Shown here in pieces: positions 11,890 to 24,748 of a stretch of DNA of 64,000 nucleotides. The stretch lies in assembly GCF_907164915.1 (NCBI RefSeq), contig NC_061869.1, positions 10,341,721-10,405,720 of the forward strand, read 5' to 3'. The translations under genes were made by a program, and so were the position numbers. Within the stretch, counting starts at the first letter, position 1. Each line of letters begins with the position of its first letter. Source of the stretch: Impatiens glandulifera. Its lineage: Eukaryota > Streptophyta > Magnoliopsida > Ericales > Balsaminaceae. The notes under the pieces were generated by a model, which saw only the letters and a list, made by a program, of their open reading frames with translations, was not told where the DNA came from and did no database searches.

Positions 11890-12250
11890 TTTCAAAATGC
11901 TATTGAAAAGTCAACAATTCATCTTTCACCCACATTGCATGGATGCAATTATCACACACATATATTTTGCGGATGATCTATTTATTGTGCCTAAAGCATA
12001 TGTGGAGTATGTCAATACCACTAAGAAAGCACTCATTCCATTTTCTAGCAATACAAGTCGGTCTTCCATGAAAGTCATTAATGGAAATGCCTAGAAAAAT
12101 AAAGAGAATCAACAACTATGGAGCGCTCGATTATGATGGCCATCTTTGCTCTCGTCCATACAAGATAGGATATGCTCTTGTTCACCTTACATTATACATT
12201 TCTAGTCATATATATGGAAAAAAATTTGTATTTCTATTCTCACCTTTTTA
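11890..12250 (+). pseudogene. LINE reverse-transcriptase fragment (FADD box)
   Basis: A plus-strand frame encodes HPHC, then ITHIYFADDLFIVPKA. The FADD motif in this context is the catalytic box of plant non-LTR reverse transcriptase (RVT_1). Only about 50 residues remain before a stop. The following DNA matches the tandem repeat at 8341-8660. Confidence 0.75.
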
Positions 12251-12406
12251 TATATATATTTTTATATTTTGAAAAAAATTGATGAAATATGATATAAATG
12301 AGAGTGGTTTAGTCTAAACACAAACATGGTCGGACACAAAGTTTGGATTGCCTAGGCGAAAAACAATTGTTTTAATCTTTTATTTAACTTGTTATATTTT
12401 AAGCTA

Positions 12407-13620
12407 CACTAGTAAAAAAATGGTTATTTAGGAGGGCAAAATCTCTCAGAGAAAGGCTTTATTCCTTCGGTGAAATATCTCACCGAGAGTGATAAACGCC
12501 ATCGGCGCGTCTCGGTGATAAAGTTGCCGGAGAAATAAAAAAGTGCATTTACCAGGGCATCTAAAGTCCTCGGAGATAGATTAAAACCAAGGGCAGTGAA
12601 AGTCCTCAGAAATAACTATTTTTAATTTCGAGAGTAGCGCTAACGTTCTCGGAGAATTCTTTATATAATTAACAAAAGCATTTGAAATGCTCTCGATTAT
12701 ACTGTTTTAATTATTAACAAAGACTTTTGATATACTCTCGGTTATACTCTTTTTTTTTAAATAAAAGGTCTATAAACCGAATATTACATATTTTAAACCA
12801 AAAAATTTCAGACCAAATACACAAATTAGAGATACTAAATTTCATATACCAAAATCTCAATAATCCAAAAATACAATTATCCAACAAACTTAAATCTCAA
12901 TTCATTCAACATTACAATATCTAATAAACCAAAATCTCAATTAACCCATAGTCAAAAAGTATTTAAAGATATAAAAAAACATCATATACCAGATTGATCT
13001 GGAGGTGGAAGTGGAGGATATCTCGCGATAAGCGTCGCCAACTTGTTCTAAAATTCTTCCCTTTGTCGTTGTGACTCAAGATCTTGTCTTTGTGACTCAA
13101 GAGTTTGTCTTTAAATTTTAATTTGTATTTGTCTTTGTGCCTCTTGTGCTTCTCTTTTAGCCTCAAGTGCTTCTCTTTGTGACTCAAGAACTATAGTCTT
13201 CAGTTGTTCTCTTTTCAAAGCCTCCTCTTGTAATTCAGTACGCAGCTTTTCAACCTCTTTCTCCCTCCGCTGAGATTGGCTTCATCTCTCTTTCTTTCCA
13301 AATGAAGTAGGTACTGTATGAAGATGCTGTATAAGGGTGTTGTATATATCATTACACTTTTTCATATATCTATTATTCGTCAAGAATTCTCCATGCATGA
13401 CACTTCATCCAAAAAATGGTATTTTTAAAGGGAATTTAGAATCACACAACTTCTCCCATAAGAAGTCATATGGAACAAATTTCACAAATAATGTGTAACA
13501 ATGACCAACCTTAAATAAACTATATATTGCCAACTTAAGATATCACACAAAGAAACCTTGATGGAACCTTGATGGAGTATATTTAATTTTGTTTAGGATT
13601 TCCCTAGCGCCTTACTGGCC
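12407..13620 (-). mobile_element. CACTA (En/Spm) transposon, 3'-end fragment
   Basis: The end CACTAGTAAAAAAATGG at 12407 is followed by subterminal repeats built on CTCGGAGA and CTCTCGGTTATA (12450-12750). From about 13000 to 13380 the minus strand encodes a broken Glu/Arg/Gln-rich helical segment (pieces such as EALEAKREAQEAQRQ). It is followed by a Pro-rich end (YPPLPPPDQSG), as in the C-terminus of plant CACTA transposase. Coding on the minus strand running toward 12407 makes this the element's 3' end. The rest is missing; no second terminus was found. Confidence 0.7.
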
Positions 13621-13699
13621 TCACAAGACCTAAAAGAATGGGATTAACCATTTGAAAAATAATAATAAAAACATAAACAAAAATATCATCGATGTACAA

Positions 13700-13815
13700 A
13701 CATAAAATACAAGCATTAACGAGTTTAGAAATGTTTAAAAAGATGAATTGGAGAAAAACATAAAATACAAACATTAACGAGTTTAGAAATGTTTAAAAAG
13801 ATGAATTGGAGAAAA
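13700..13815. repeat. 58-base tandem duplication
   Basis: ACATAAAATACAARCATTAA and the following bases are repeated at 13700 and 13758 with one difference. No gene overlaps it. Confidence 0.9.
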
Positions 13816-14640
13816 AAATTCACCAGTAGAAAACGAATTGTGACAAGAATTGTCACAAATTTAAAGAAATAAAGTTACAAAAAAAATTAAAACGAACATC
13901 AAGTTCTAAACAAAATCACAACAATATCGTAACTAAAATCAATATTAATGTTAGTCTTTTTTTAGTGTTGAAATCCGTTTTTTTTCGAAATCCATAGTTC
14001 ATATTATTACGAAGTTTTTGTATTTATCTTTCCTGTTTTAATTTTTTTTTCTTTCCCTAATATTCTCGTGTTCCTCTAAAAACAATGAATTTTTAAGATC
14101 TAATTCTTACCGAGTTTTTTAAGCATGTCACTTCTCAAAATAAGTTTCTAATTATCTGATGGATCCATTCTTCTCATGCTACCTATTCTTATCAAATAGA
14201 AGAAAAAAAAACGAAATATCCCGTACTAAAAGAAAAGGTCCAGTACTGTAAATATTAATTTATTAATATTTTAATAATTATTTAAATAAAATGTATTATA
14301 TATATATAATTATAATTTTTAATTTTATGAATTCTTCCACATCATGTTGTTTAAAAGAGGTTACTTAGATAGTTACCAAACAGGCGCATTTTAGTCAAAC
14401 AAAAGCAGGGTAAAAAAAAGTTGCTTCATGATCACAATCGAGCAACCCAAAATGAAACCCTAGCCCAAACTCACGGACAGACTCCAAAAGAGAAGATCTC
14501 TCTCTCCTATACACAATCGACATGAAGATTCAAACTGAATACCTAATCATTAAAGCACTTTCATTACAAACATCAAATTAAGCAAACCTAATGAACAGAT
14601 CTGAAGACACACTTAACTAGGTCTAGAACGATGATAAAAC
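13816..14640. other. AT-rich intergenic DNA downstream of LBD
   Basis: No gene or clear mobile element seen. The part just below 14640 presumably includes the LBD 3' untranslated region. Confidence 0.55.
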
Positions 14641-14642
14641 AC

Positions 14643-15241
14643 TCAACAGAGTCGACTAGTATAAAGCGTTGAAGGTAACAGGTTGCTCAAACTGTAATTA
14701 CCATTACTCCCAAAAAGAATAGATTTGTCTTCATGATCAATATTACTGCATGGGAAATCCATCATCTGCCCTACTCCTGCTAAATTATTATTATTATTTG
14801 CAGTATTTGGTTCTTGCTGCATCTGTATGCACAAGATCTCAGCCTGAGCAACCGCCAGCTGCATTTCCAGCTGCGAAACCTGATTCTGCAAGTAAGATAT
14901 CGCCCCTACGCACCCGTAAACTGGATCTCTCATTCTTGCGTTTGCTTCGAATACCAGACTGCTTACTGCATCTGCTCTCTGATGAACTGGAAGTTCCTGT
15001 TATTCGATTCAGATAAAACAAGTTTTGTTGGGATTTGATCATAATTTTTGTAATCTTTATAAAAATATAGATGGTTTTAGTTTACCTGTAGCATCTTGCT
15101 AACATTACTGGCTCCAAAAACTTTGTGAACAATAGCGAACTTGTGAGGATCATCGGGAGGGAAATAGGGAGCAAAGATGCAGTCTTTGGTGCAGCGGCGT
15201 CTGAGAAGCTTACATGAAGCGCATGGTGAACCTCCTGCCAT
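14643..15241 (-). CDS. LBD12: LOB-domain transcription factor, LBD12-like, two exons, 169 aa
   Basis: A plant-specific nuclear DNA-binding protein of LBD class I, a group that sets organ boundaries and meristem or vascular growth. Exon 1 is 15241-15086 and exon 2 is 14996-14643, joined in phase 0 at MLQ|ELP by a 90-base GT-AG intron at the position usual for the family. The C block has C7-x2-C10-x6-C17-x3-C21. The GAS block includes FGASNVSKM (42-50) and the invariant DPVYGC (76-81). The class I coiled coil has L88-x6-L95-x3-L99-x6-I106. The start MAGGSPCASC fits the family. After AEILCIQMQ the tail is variable, with a poly-Asn stretch. LBD12 is the closest by memory; LBD1 or LBD11 is possible. 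A TATA box lies about 105 bases upstream. Confidence 0.95.
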
Positions 15242-15342
15242 TCTCAAAATGTTATAAACCCTAGCTACTTAGTATTCAATATGAAATAGGAGAGAGAAAG
15301 TAAGTAGTGGTTATGATAACATGGACAAATGAGATTAAATGA

Positions 15343-15351
15343 CTATTTATA
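15343..15351 (-). promoter_or_regulatory. Candidate TATA box of the LBD gene
   Basis: TATAAATAG on the minus strand, about 100 bases before the LBD start codon. It is a near-ideal plant TATA sequence at a sensible distance. Confidence 0.6.
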
Positions 15352-15359
15352 ATACAAGT

Positions 15360-16860
15360 TTTCGTCAAACGACAAGATTTCATTTTAATAATTTATTTAG
15401 ATCGGTTTTAGAATTGATGGAAACTTAACCCATAATTTATTTATCCTTTTTGTTTGTTTGTAAAACATCATTTATTGATAAATAATGTTATTATTTTGAA
15501 TGTATTGCTTTTTTTAGGTTTTATCAATAGTCAATAGTACCCCGAAAATCATAATACATTGAATAAAACCTAAAAAACCAATAAATTCTAAATAATGACA
15601 TGAATTATCAATTAGAAAAATAAAACCCAATATGCAAAAACAACATCATAACTTAAAAAAATAAAATGATTAAGTCAAGTTAACTAATAATAAAAACTGA
15701 AATCAATAATAAATAAAAAATGAATGGTCTGAGTATAAAAACTCGAACTAATGACTATATAAGTTTATGTATTTTATCATTTATATAAGTCTTACACTTA
15801 AAATCAATGTCAATGCAAGCTTTTCTTAGTGATTTTATCCATCTTTATCTCTTTTGTAGGTAACATTCCTTCTATCTTTAGATGCGGTTAAGACTAAGCG
15901 CCTTCATCATGTATCCATCGCCTTCGTTCGAAGAATGAGCATTTGCTGGGTCAGAGGATGAAAATCAATGTGAAACATAATTTGACGAATAAAATGTCCC
16001 TTAGATGTAAACAACAATGGTTATCTAAAGATTAACCAATGTTTACTCAGTAACATAATGAATTTACTATGTTTACTATATAGTTACCCTCACCATAAAA
16101 TTAAACCCTAAAGTTCAAAATTTTTACATAGGGACAATTAATTAATAAACAAACAATAAGAACTAGGATTGGCTAGTGGGTTATTAACTAGGCTAATTAA
16201 TGAGTGATTAGAAATTATAACCCAAAAGAACCAAGTGAGATGGGCGATCAACGTGAATGTTTGTTGTCCAAACCAAACATTCACATGGACATAGGGACAT
16301 AACATTAAAACAATTACCAGAGCACGAATCTCTCTCTCCCCTCTCATGGGAAGTCCAAAGGCAATCAATGTTATAGCTAACACCGAGATCAACTATATTG
16401 TTCAACATTTCTTAGTACCAATGCTTTTATTTGACCCTTTCTCCCACCATCCTTCTAGTGTTTTTTTTTTTGTCCCATACTAATATTTTTTTACTACTCT
16501 ACCCACCTACTTAAATGCATAAATCTTCTTAATTAATTAATTGTGTAATAGTGGCAATATTTTCAGCTTGGTGATGAAAAGAGGTATGGACTTCAATATT
16601 GGTGTGTCCCTTTCAGAATTCTCATTTAGATCTTTGTTGCCAACATGAGATGAGTCAACACTCACTATTAGGTCACTTAAAGATTAAATTAGAAGATCAA
16701 AATAAAGCTCCAACATGAAAAATCTAAATGGTTAAGAAGACTCGAATAGACAACTTTGTAGCCACGAGCCTTCAAGTGTATATCATTGTTCCGATGTTAA
16801 ATAGTTGCCTTCAAAACATCGTTAATCATTTGTAGTATCGTCCTAGCTATCTTTTAATAA
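15360..16860. other. Intergenic DNA, no gene seen
   Basis: AT-rich. The minus-strand open frames around 16140-16410 overlap one another and show no family features; I take them as chance. Confidence 0.55.
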
Positions 16861-16964
16861 CCTCATTCTCTATAGCATCACTATTAGCCTCATCATCTTT
16901 CGCAAGAAGCTTGCCGCTGGCATCTTGGTTTGTGTCGAGGCCTGGAGTACCACTTGGGCTAACA
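16851..16964 (-). pseudogene. Possible isolated last exon of an unidentified gene
   Basis: On the minus strand an acceptor-like CTTATTGTTAG at about 16965 is followed by an open stretch. It encodes PSGTPGLDTNQDASGKLL and an acidic tail (AKDDEANSDAIENEVIKR), ending in TAG near 16853. The peptide is protein-like and hydrophilic, unlike the surrounding sequence. No partner exon was found. I do not recognise the family; it may be a captured fragment. Confidence 0.3.
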
Positions 16965-17059
16965 ATAAGAATTGGAGTGAAAAAGACATATAGGATGATC
17001 TTTTCTTGACCGTTTCTCCAATTAAATTATTTTTCCAAAACTCTCCTATAAACACTTTG

Positions 17060-19500
17060 AAATTTATTTAAACGGAGTTTGTGTTTTCAGTTTTCTTTCA
17101 AAACTCTCTTGTAAAGATGTTTTGAAATTTCTTTTACCAAATTTGACAATAACAACAAGTTTTTTCCTAAAAAAAAGGTATATCAATGTGACAAACCTTA
17201 AAGATAACATCAAACCATACATTCAAATATAGTACTTTTCATAAATACTTCATTTTGAGTTTGAGAAAAACATTCAAATGATTTGATTTTCTATCTAGCA
17301 ATGCACACACATTAATGACGTTTCTTTTTATATCTTATATGAATCTGACCATGTTATGTTAGGGCTATATATTCCTTTGTAATTCAAGACTTCGGAACAA
17401 TTAGTTTTATAGGATACAAAAACATCCTTTTATCTTTTTTTTTTAATTTAAAAAGATTGCACAACTCTCATAGTCATATATGTACATGTTACTCGATCCA
17501 TTTCAACTTAAAGACATTAATACTCAAAATTTAGAAATATTTAATGGAAAATTCAATTCAAAATTGGTGACAAATTAAGAATTTTGAAAAAGAAAGATTA
17601 TTAGAAACACTCTAACCTAGCTAGCTAGTTACAAATATATATGTTGTAAAAGTTTCCACAAATTCATTTAGAAGGCGGGATTCTTCTTCAACATATATAT
17701 ATTTCATGATTTGTTTGTAAATAAAATTGCAAAAATGTGGAACCCTATGAGTTAGTGATTCTCTCTCTAGCATTTAATGCTTCCCACATGATTCCAAGCT
17801 TCTAATCTTCTGTACCGAGGGAAAAGAACAGGAGAGCTCTCTTTCCCCAGTTGTAATGGCAATTACTATATATTCTTTTTGTTTGCATTAAAGTCTCTCC
17901 TTCTTATCTCTCATCACTAATTAAATTAGTCTAGGAATATGAGATAGAGATGAAATGTGAGAAACCCTAAAATCATATTTTATTGTTTTAACGTTATTCT
18001 ATGTGATTATAGTATTGAGGAAAAACAGACATCTTTAACCGCCTTGGAGAAATTAAAGACAGTTCAATCTCCAATGCAAAGAAACATTAAATGCACTTTG
18101 CTGATATGGAAGATTCGATACCATTATCGTTCAATTTTCAAATCAACACTATCGTAGTACTTACTAATCATGAATGAATTAAGATTTAAGAGAAGAAACA
18201 AACAAACAAACAAATTAGACCTAGCTAGCTATTAGGCCTTTGTCAATGACCAACTACGTACAACATAGAGTTTGTTAGGTAATGGTTTATTTAAATAAAT
18301 TTGAGTTTATTTAAAAAAAATATTGATGGTTAATTTTGAGGATATGACTTTTTTTTTAAAAAATATTTGAAAGTTAATATATAATGATAAAAAGAAATTA
18401 GTTATTTTAGTTAATGAATTGAGTGATGTAATTGATTAGACGGTGAATAAAATAATATTTATTTATTGTTGATTTTTTTTTTTTAATAAAATCCAACCGA
18501 ACAAGACCATATATATTTTGTACATTGCTGCTTGCTAGAACCAGAAAATTACACTGATCAGGAATTAATTGCAGATTCCCTCATGTTTACTCTCTCGTGC
18601 ATGATCGAACCATTTTGGAATAGAAAATTCAAAAACGAATATTGTTTTTGTTTTTCCTTAATATATGTCAATTATAATCTTCGTACAAATCCAAAAATCA
18701 GAGTTTTTGAGGATTTTATCAATGCGAAGGAAAATTTTCTAAAATAATTTGGGTGCTTGAACAAAGAGAAGAAAAAAATTGTATTTATTTTAAAAGATTG
18801 TGACAAATACATATTTTTTTGGTTGGATTTAAGGTCATTATCGTCTATTTGTATGGATCTGTCTCTTATTAATAAAAAAAAATGTTATAATTTTAACAAC
18901 AAAAAGAATAATATTGTCGGGACACCTATTTTTCTCGTGTTGACAAGAAGTGTTTTGCTAAAGTTAAATCAACAAGAGATTGGTCTTTGAGGAACGTTGC
19001 AATTAGAAGTAGGTTTCAGTTCTCTAACAAAGAACTTTTTTTATTTCAGAGATGCTCCTTAAAGCACAAAAACATGTGAAAATACTCATAAAGTTTGCAT
19101 CATTTAATCATAATTAACTTATTATACTCTGCCAAGAAAAATGACAAATTTAACAAACCATCTTTCAGTTCTCATATATTATGTTGTTGGAATTAGATTA
19201 GCTTCTATTACATCTTTTAGTAGAATTGCAAATTAATTTTATTTATATTTTTGTAAATGGTGAATTTTCATTGTTTACCGGGTAGAGAAGTCTCAACTTC
19301 GTGTGTTTAAAGTTGGAATTATACCTAAGACATAACACACTACAATGTTATGGGAGACTAGAATGTAGAATAAAGAATTCATATACCCATAGTCATGAAT
19401 TCAAGTATTCACACAAAGTAGATAAGGGAAATAGGGAGAAATAGAAAGTAAAAAAGAAAGATTTTTTTTTTTTTACATCAGATACATTGTGCATTAATGG
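17060..19500. other. Intergenic DNA, no gene seen
   Basis: AT-rich with short unrelated open frames. No tRNA, known microRNA sequence or transposon terminus recognised. Confidence 0.55.
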
Positions 19501-19506
19501 TCTATT

Positions 19507-19596
19507 CAGGGCCAGGGCCAGGGCCAGGGCCAGGGCCAGGGCCAGGGCCAGGGCCAGGGCCAGGGCCAGGGCCAGGGCCAGGGCCAGGGCCAGGGC

Positions 19597-19630
<34 letters not shown>

Positions 19631-19686
19631 ACTAGGACTAGGGCTAGGGCTAGGGCTAGGGCTAGGGCTAGGGCTAGGGCTAGGGC
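19507..19686. repeat. Hexamer array: (CAGGGC)15 (CAGGGA)5 CAGGAC TAGGAC (TAGGGC)8
   Basis: Exactly 30 six-base units over 180 bases. Variants are grouped in blocks, with single-base steps between them. The G-rich strand is plus. All six frames translate to dipeptide repeats (Arg-Ala, Gly-Pro, Gly-Leu), so the long frames here are not genes. A stray CAGGGC follows at 19691. Confidence 0.97.
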
Positions 19687-19788
19687 TGTTCAGGGCTAAC
19701 CCATGAGTTTGTTGGACTCGCCCCACTTAACGATGAAACATTTACCGTCGTTAAAGGTTGATGTTAAAGGTGGTATTTTGTACCGTGG

Positions 19789-20187
19789 TGCTACCATCTT
19801 AGACAATTAGGGTTGGTTATCTTTATGTTTCAATTTTTGTTATTTGGAAACGACATTTTTTTAATATTTTTTTCCTCTTTTAGTAGTTGTAACTGAATAC
19901 TTTTATGTGTTTAGCTCAGATATAAGTTGAACTCACCTTCAATTACGGATATGAATAAGTTTGTGAAAAGTTTAGCTTACTGTATTTTGATTTTCCTTCG
20001 TCATCTTCAATTTTCGGACTGTTAGGCGTATTAAAAGTATTTTCTTCTCATCCCTGTTTTGTCTTCTTTTTTAAAACCCTTGATTTCTTGTTCTCTTAAC
20101 TCTTTCGTTTCACTTTGAATAATAGATTTAATCTTGGTTCTTGAAATCAAGAATTTTTAACCCCGGTTATATATTTAAGTCGTAACA
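19789..20187 (+). repeat. 5' LTR of the Ty3/gypsy element
   Basis: Begins TGCTACCATCTTAGA and ends CGTAACA (TG...CA), 399 bases, immediately before the primer binding site. It matches the 3' LTR by eye over most of its length. Confidence 0.85.
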
Positions 20188-20190
20188 TTC

Positions 20191-20202
20191 TGGTATCAGA
20201 GT
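20191..20202 (+). other. Primer binding site (initiator tRNA-Met type)
   Basis: TGGTATCAGAGT, three bases after the 5' LTR, matches the usual plant retrotransposon site complementary to the 3' end of tRNA-Met (TGGTATCAGAGC) with one change. Confidence 0.9.
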
Positions 20203-23200
20203 CAGGCGATTTTGCGATGATAGAAACCCGACATCAACTTGAGATGGATGCTCTTAAAGTCTTAATCGGAGGTCTGACCCAGCAATCAACTTCTATGCAA
20301 ACTTCCCTACAACAAAATATGACTGAATTGAGTAATAATATGGACATAATGTTCAATGTCATAGAAGGAAAATTGACATCCATAGAAGTAGGGTCTTTTC
20401 TTGGCCAAGAACCTCGCCCAAGGCTTATGATGATGATGCTTACCATGTCCCTCCCCGCGATAGGCCATTCCATCATGGCCAACAGTATGTTCCTCCAACC
20501 CAGCTCGTGAAGGTTGATTTCTCTCGGTTCAATAGAACAGATGTGGAGGGTTGGCTTATATCTCTTTAGGGTGGATAGGACTACTGATACAACTAAACTT
20601 GACATTGCTCCCATCCACTTTACTAGTAATGTCAGAATGTGGTATGGGTCATATCTTTAACAACACAGACATAGAAAAGCCATGACGTGTAAGGTGTTCA
20701 AGGGAGACCTCTTGCTGCAGTTCGGTTCCTCGATACATGACACCCTATGAGACAATTGATGAACCTAAAACAAATCAATTCTATTCAAGAATACAATCTC
20801 TGATACATGTCAATTTCCTAAAAATTGCATAGTATCCCCATAGAGTATGTTATAGATTGATACATGTCTAGAATGAGGGAGGAAATTGCAAATGTGATCA
20901 TGTTGTGGTTTCCCATATCCTTAAATTAAGCCATGTCGATGGTCAAGGTCCAAGAAGTGACATAAATGTCTCTATTAAGAAGTGGAAACTTGTACAGCAC
21001 TGAACCGTCGCTGCTGTCCAAGCCAACCAATGTTAAATCAGAATGGCCAAGCACCAACAGAACTCCATACTTCAAGCCAAGCTCATCATATGTGTCTTCT
21101 TACAACGCGAACCAGTGTCGTAATAAGTAATTAGACCCAGCTGCAATTGATGAAAAAAGGAAGAAGGGCCTCTATTACACATGCCATGAAAAGTGAAAGC
21201 CTAACCATAGGTGTAAATCAAAGTTATTCATGGTCTTGGCTAATGACCAAGAAAACTTATCATATTTTCAAGAACCCACTCTAGAGTCGGTGTTTGATGA
21301 TCCTCTTTTATAGCCTGAGGCAGTGGAAGAATCTTTCATTTCTTTGTACGCATTGACCGTTTTAAGAATTTTCAAACACACCAAATTCTCGGTAAGATCG
21401 GGAACCTACCGGTGGTGATTCTAATTGATACAATTAATACTCATAACTTCATAAATAGTAGGATAATGAATAACATAAGCCATGATACTCTACCCACCTA
21501 GGTGATGTCAGTTCGAGTGGCAGGCGGCTCTAACATATTTTGCTCCAGCATATGCTAAGATCTGAAATGGTCAATGGAGGGTAAAGATTATCAAGCATAT
21601 ATGAAAGTACTTACCATTACAGGGTACAATATTGTGATGGGCATCGAGTGGTTAATTACTTTAGGTCCTTCGTCATGAGATTTTGAGAAAGTTGACCCTA
21701 TCTTTTGAAAAATGAGGGATAATCATTGTCTTGTAGAGTATGCCCCATGATCAACCTGATACAAGGCAACCAGTTAGAAAAGCTACTAAAAAAGGTAATG
21801 TTTTTTACATGGTTCAAATAAGGAGTGAAAATAAATGCTAGTTTTTTTCAATTACCACAAAGAACCAGAAGAGATTATTGAAGACCTTTAACAGATGCTT
21901 GAAGACTTCAGCTCAATATTCCAACAACTAGAAGACTTACCACCAGTTAGGGAACATGATCATCAAATCCCATCAAAGGAAGGCATAGAAACAATGTGTA
22001 TGTGTTCATACCGGTATCCTTCCCTATAAAAGACAGAAATTAAATATTTAATCAATGATATGTTGAATAGGAGAGTCATTAGAAGAAGCCACAACTCTTT
22101 TGTTGCTCCTGTGGTGCTAGTCCAAAAGAAATACTTATCTTGGAGGTTGTGTATCGATTAAAGGCGGCTGAACGTAGCAACCATCAAGGATAAGTTTCTT
22201 ATACCTGCTATTGAGGAGTTGATGGAAGAGTTGCATGGCTCTAGAGTCTTCTCCAAGATGGATTTGCGTTATGGGTTCCATCAGATAAGGATGCACTAAG
22301 TTGATTGTCACAAGACAGTATTCCGAACTCACGAAAGCCTATATGAATTTATGGTGATGGCCTTTGTCTTAACCAACGCCCCATCTTTTTTCCAAAGCTT
22401 AATGAATGCAACCTTGAAATCATTCCTGAGAAGATTTGTGTTGGGATATTCGATGACATCTGGTGTACAGGCCGAGTTAGAATGAGCATATCTTCCATCT
22501 ACACCAAGTCCTATCAATATTGAAATAGAACAAGTTATTCTTTAACAATGGAAAATGTAGTTTTGGGTGCTACTAAATTTCTTCCATATGTCATATATTA
22601 GATGAAAATGGAGTGACTACTAACCCGTATAAACTACAAGAAATGAGTACATGGCCGATTTCACAATTAGTTAAGCAATTGAAAGGGTTATTGAGACTGA
22701 CCGGATACTATCGAAGATTTATCAAAGATTATAGTTCCTTAGCCCAACCCTTACTGCCCTACTAAAAAAAGGACAACTTGCATGGAATGAAGAGGCATAG
22801 GCGATGTTCCTATTATTGAAGCGGCGTATGTTGTCCCCTCCAGTCCATGTCCATGTGCTGTCCAACTTCAAAATTCCCTCTATGGTGGAAACTGATACAA
22901 GTGAAGCTGGAATTGGTGCGGTATTGATGTAAGAAGGGCACCTCATCTCATTTATCAGCAAGGCTATTGAACCGGGAAAGATATCATCATCCACATGCGA
23001 GAATGAGCTGATGGCCTTGACTTTTGCTATGGAGAAATGAAGATCATATCTCAGGTACAAGTAGTTCATTGTAAAGACAAAGCATTAAGCCCTCAAATAC
23101 CTATTAGAATAGAGAGTACAAATCCCCGGCACAAGAGAAATGACTTTATAAAATAGCGGGATACGATTTTGTAGTGCAATATAAAAAAGGACCAGAGAAC

Positions 23201-24748
23201 CTGGTGGAAGATGAATTGTCTAGGCGGGTAACTAGAGTCCAATGCGCAGGGGTCTCCGAGTATCACATTGATGTCCAAAAACAGATTCACAAAACTTTAC
23301 AAGTTGATCTCAACTTATCCAAAAACATTCGAGAAATTCATGCAAATGCTGATACTCACCCATAATTTTCGTATGATAATGGGATGTTGAGAAAAAGGGA
23401 CCGGCTGGTGGTGGGAAAGAACAATGAGTTCAAAATCACCCTCATTGTAGCAATACATTTGGGAGCATAGAGGGGAATTCAGGAATACTGGTCACCCAAA
23501 ATAAGATGTAGTTGGTCTACTCTTGGCCGAGATGTTGAAGGATATTAGAGAATTCGTTCGGACCCGTGAAGTGTGGCATAAAAATAAATCAGACAATTCA
23601 GCATATAAAGGTCTGTTATAGCCCTTATCAATTCCCAATCGGTTTTTGAAATCGATTTCAATAGATTTCATCAAGAGCTTACTAAAGTTAAAAGGAAAAA
23701 GTATTATATTTGTGGTAGTAGACAGACTATACAAAATGGTCCATTTTATGAGTTTATAGCATCCCTTCACTGCCCAAACAATTGTTGAAATCTTCATGGC
23801 TAACGTTTGAAAGCTTCATGGAATGTCAACAACCATCATCGGTGATCGGGACAAGGTGTTCTTGATCACTTTCTAACGGAAATTCTTAAGGATAAAATGA
23901 GTTCGACAAACCTTGTCCATAGCCTATCACCCTCAGACATATGGCCAGACCGAGGTTGTCAACAAGTGTCTAGTGACTTATCTACGATGAATGGTTGGGA
24001 AACTCCAAAATATTGGGTGCACTGGCTGCCTTTGACTGAATGGTGGTACAACACGAGTTTACATACAGCCATACAAACAACCGCTTTCGAAGTAATATAC
24101 GGATACTCCCCATGTCCATATACCATATATTGTAGGAGACTCGAGAGTGGAAGATGTGGATGTGTCATTGGCGGCAAGGAAAGCCATACTTTAACTCTTG
24201 AAATTTCATTTATAAAGAGCCTAGAATCGTATGAAGTAACTGGATGACAAAAGGAGAAAGGAGTTTACTTTGGAGATGGCCCAGGTGGGAAGTTGGGTAT
24301 TTGTGAAGCTACAATCATATAGATAGAGCTCAAGCCAAAAGTTATTCCACAAGCTCTCACCCAAGTATTTTGGGCCCTTCCAAGTGCTAGAAAGGATTGG
24401 GGAATAGCCTACGGCCTGGAACTCGGAGCCAATACCAAGATCTACAATGTCTTCCATATTTCGCAATTGAAAAACTTCTAAGGGATCTCTGTTGCCATTG
24501 TAGAAATTCCCCAGTTTGGTGCACAAACTAACAGAACATGAAATATTGTGAGTGAACAAGACTTCATGACGCATGGGAAAATAAAAAGATAAATGATGAT
24601 CAATTGAGAAGGGGAACAAATAGAAAACCAAACATGGGAACATGCTGAAGTGATAAGCATTCAATGCCCAAAGATGCTGATAACATGGAGGCAAACTAGG
24701 CCTTAAAATCTCTGTGTCGAGGACGACGAATATTTGAAGGGGGGATAA

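Noticed and set aside
17820..17860. Possible microRNA319/159-like word (GGAGAGCTCTCTTTCCCC)
   Set aside because: It matches the mature or star sequence only in part, and no complementary arm forming a precursor hairpin was found nearby.
19507..19686. Interstitial telomere
   Set aside because: No unit is the plant (TTTAGGG) or vertebrate-type (TTAGGG) repeat; the TAGGGC block is one base off and is best explained by stepwise mutation from CAGGGC.
19487..19726. Long open frames on both strands encoding Arg-Ala, Gly-Pro/Gly-Leu or Ser-Pro/Pro-Gly repeats
   Set aside because: They are the unavoidable translation of the hexamer array, with no start context, splice sites or non-repeat protein part.
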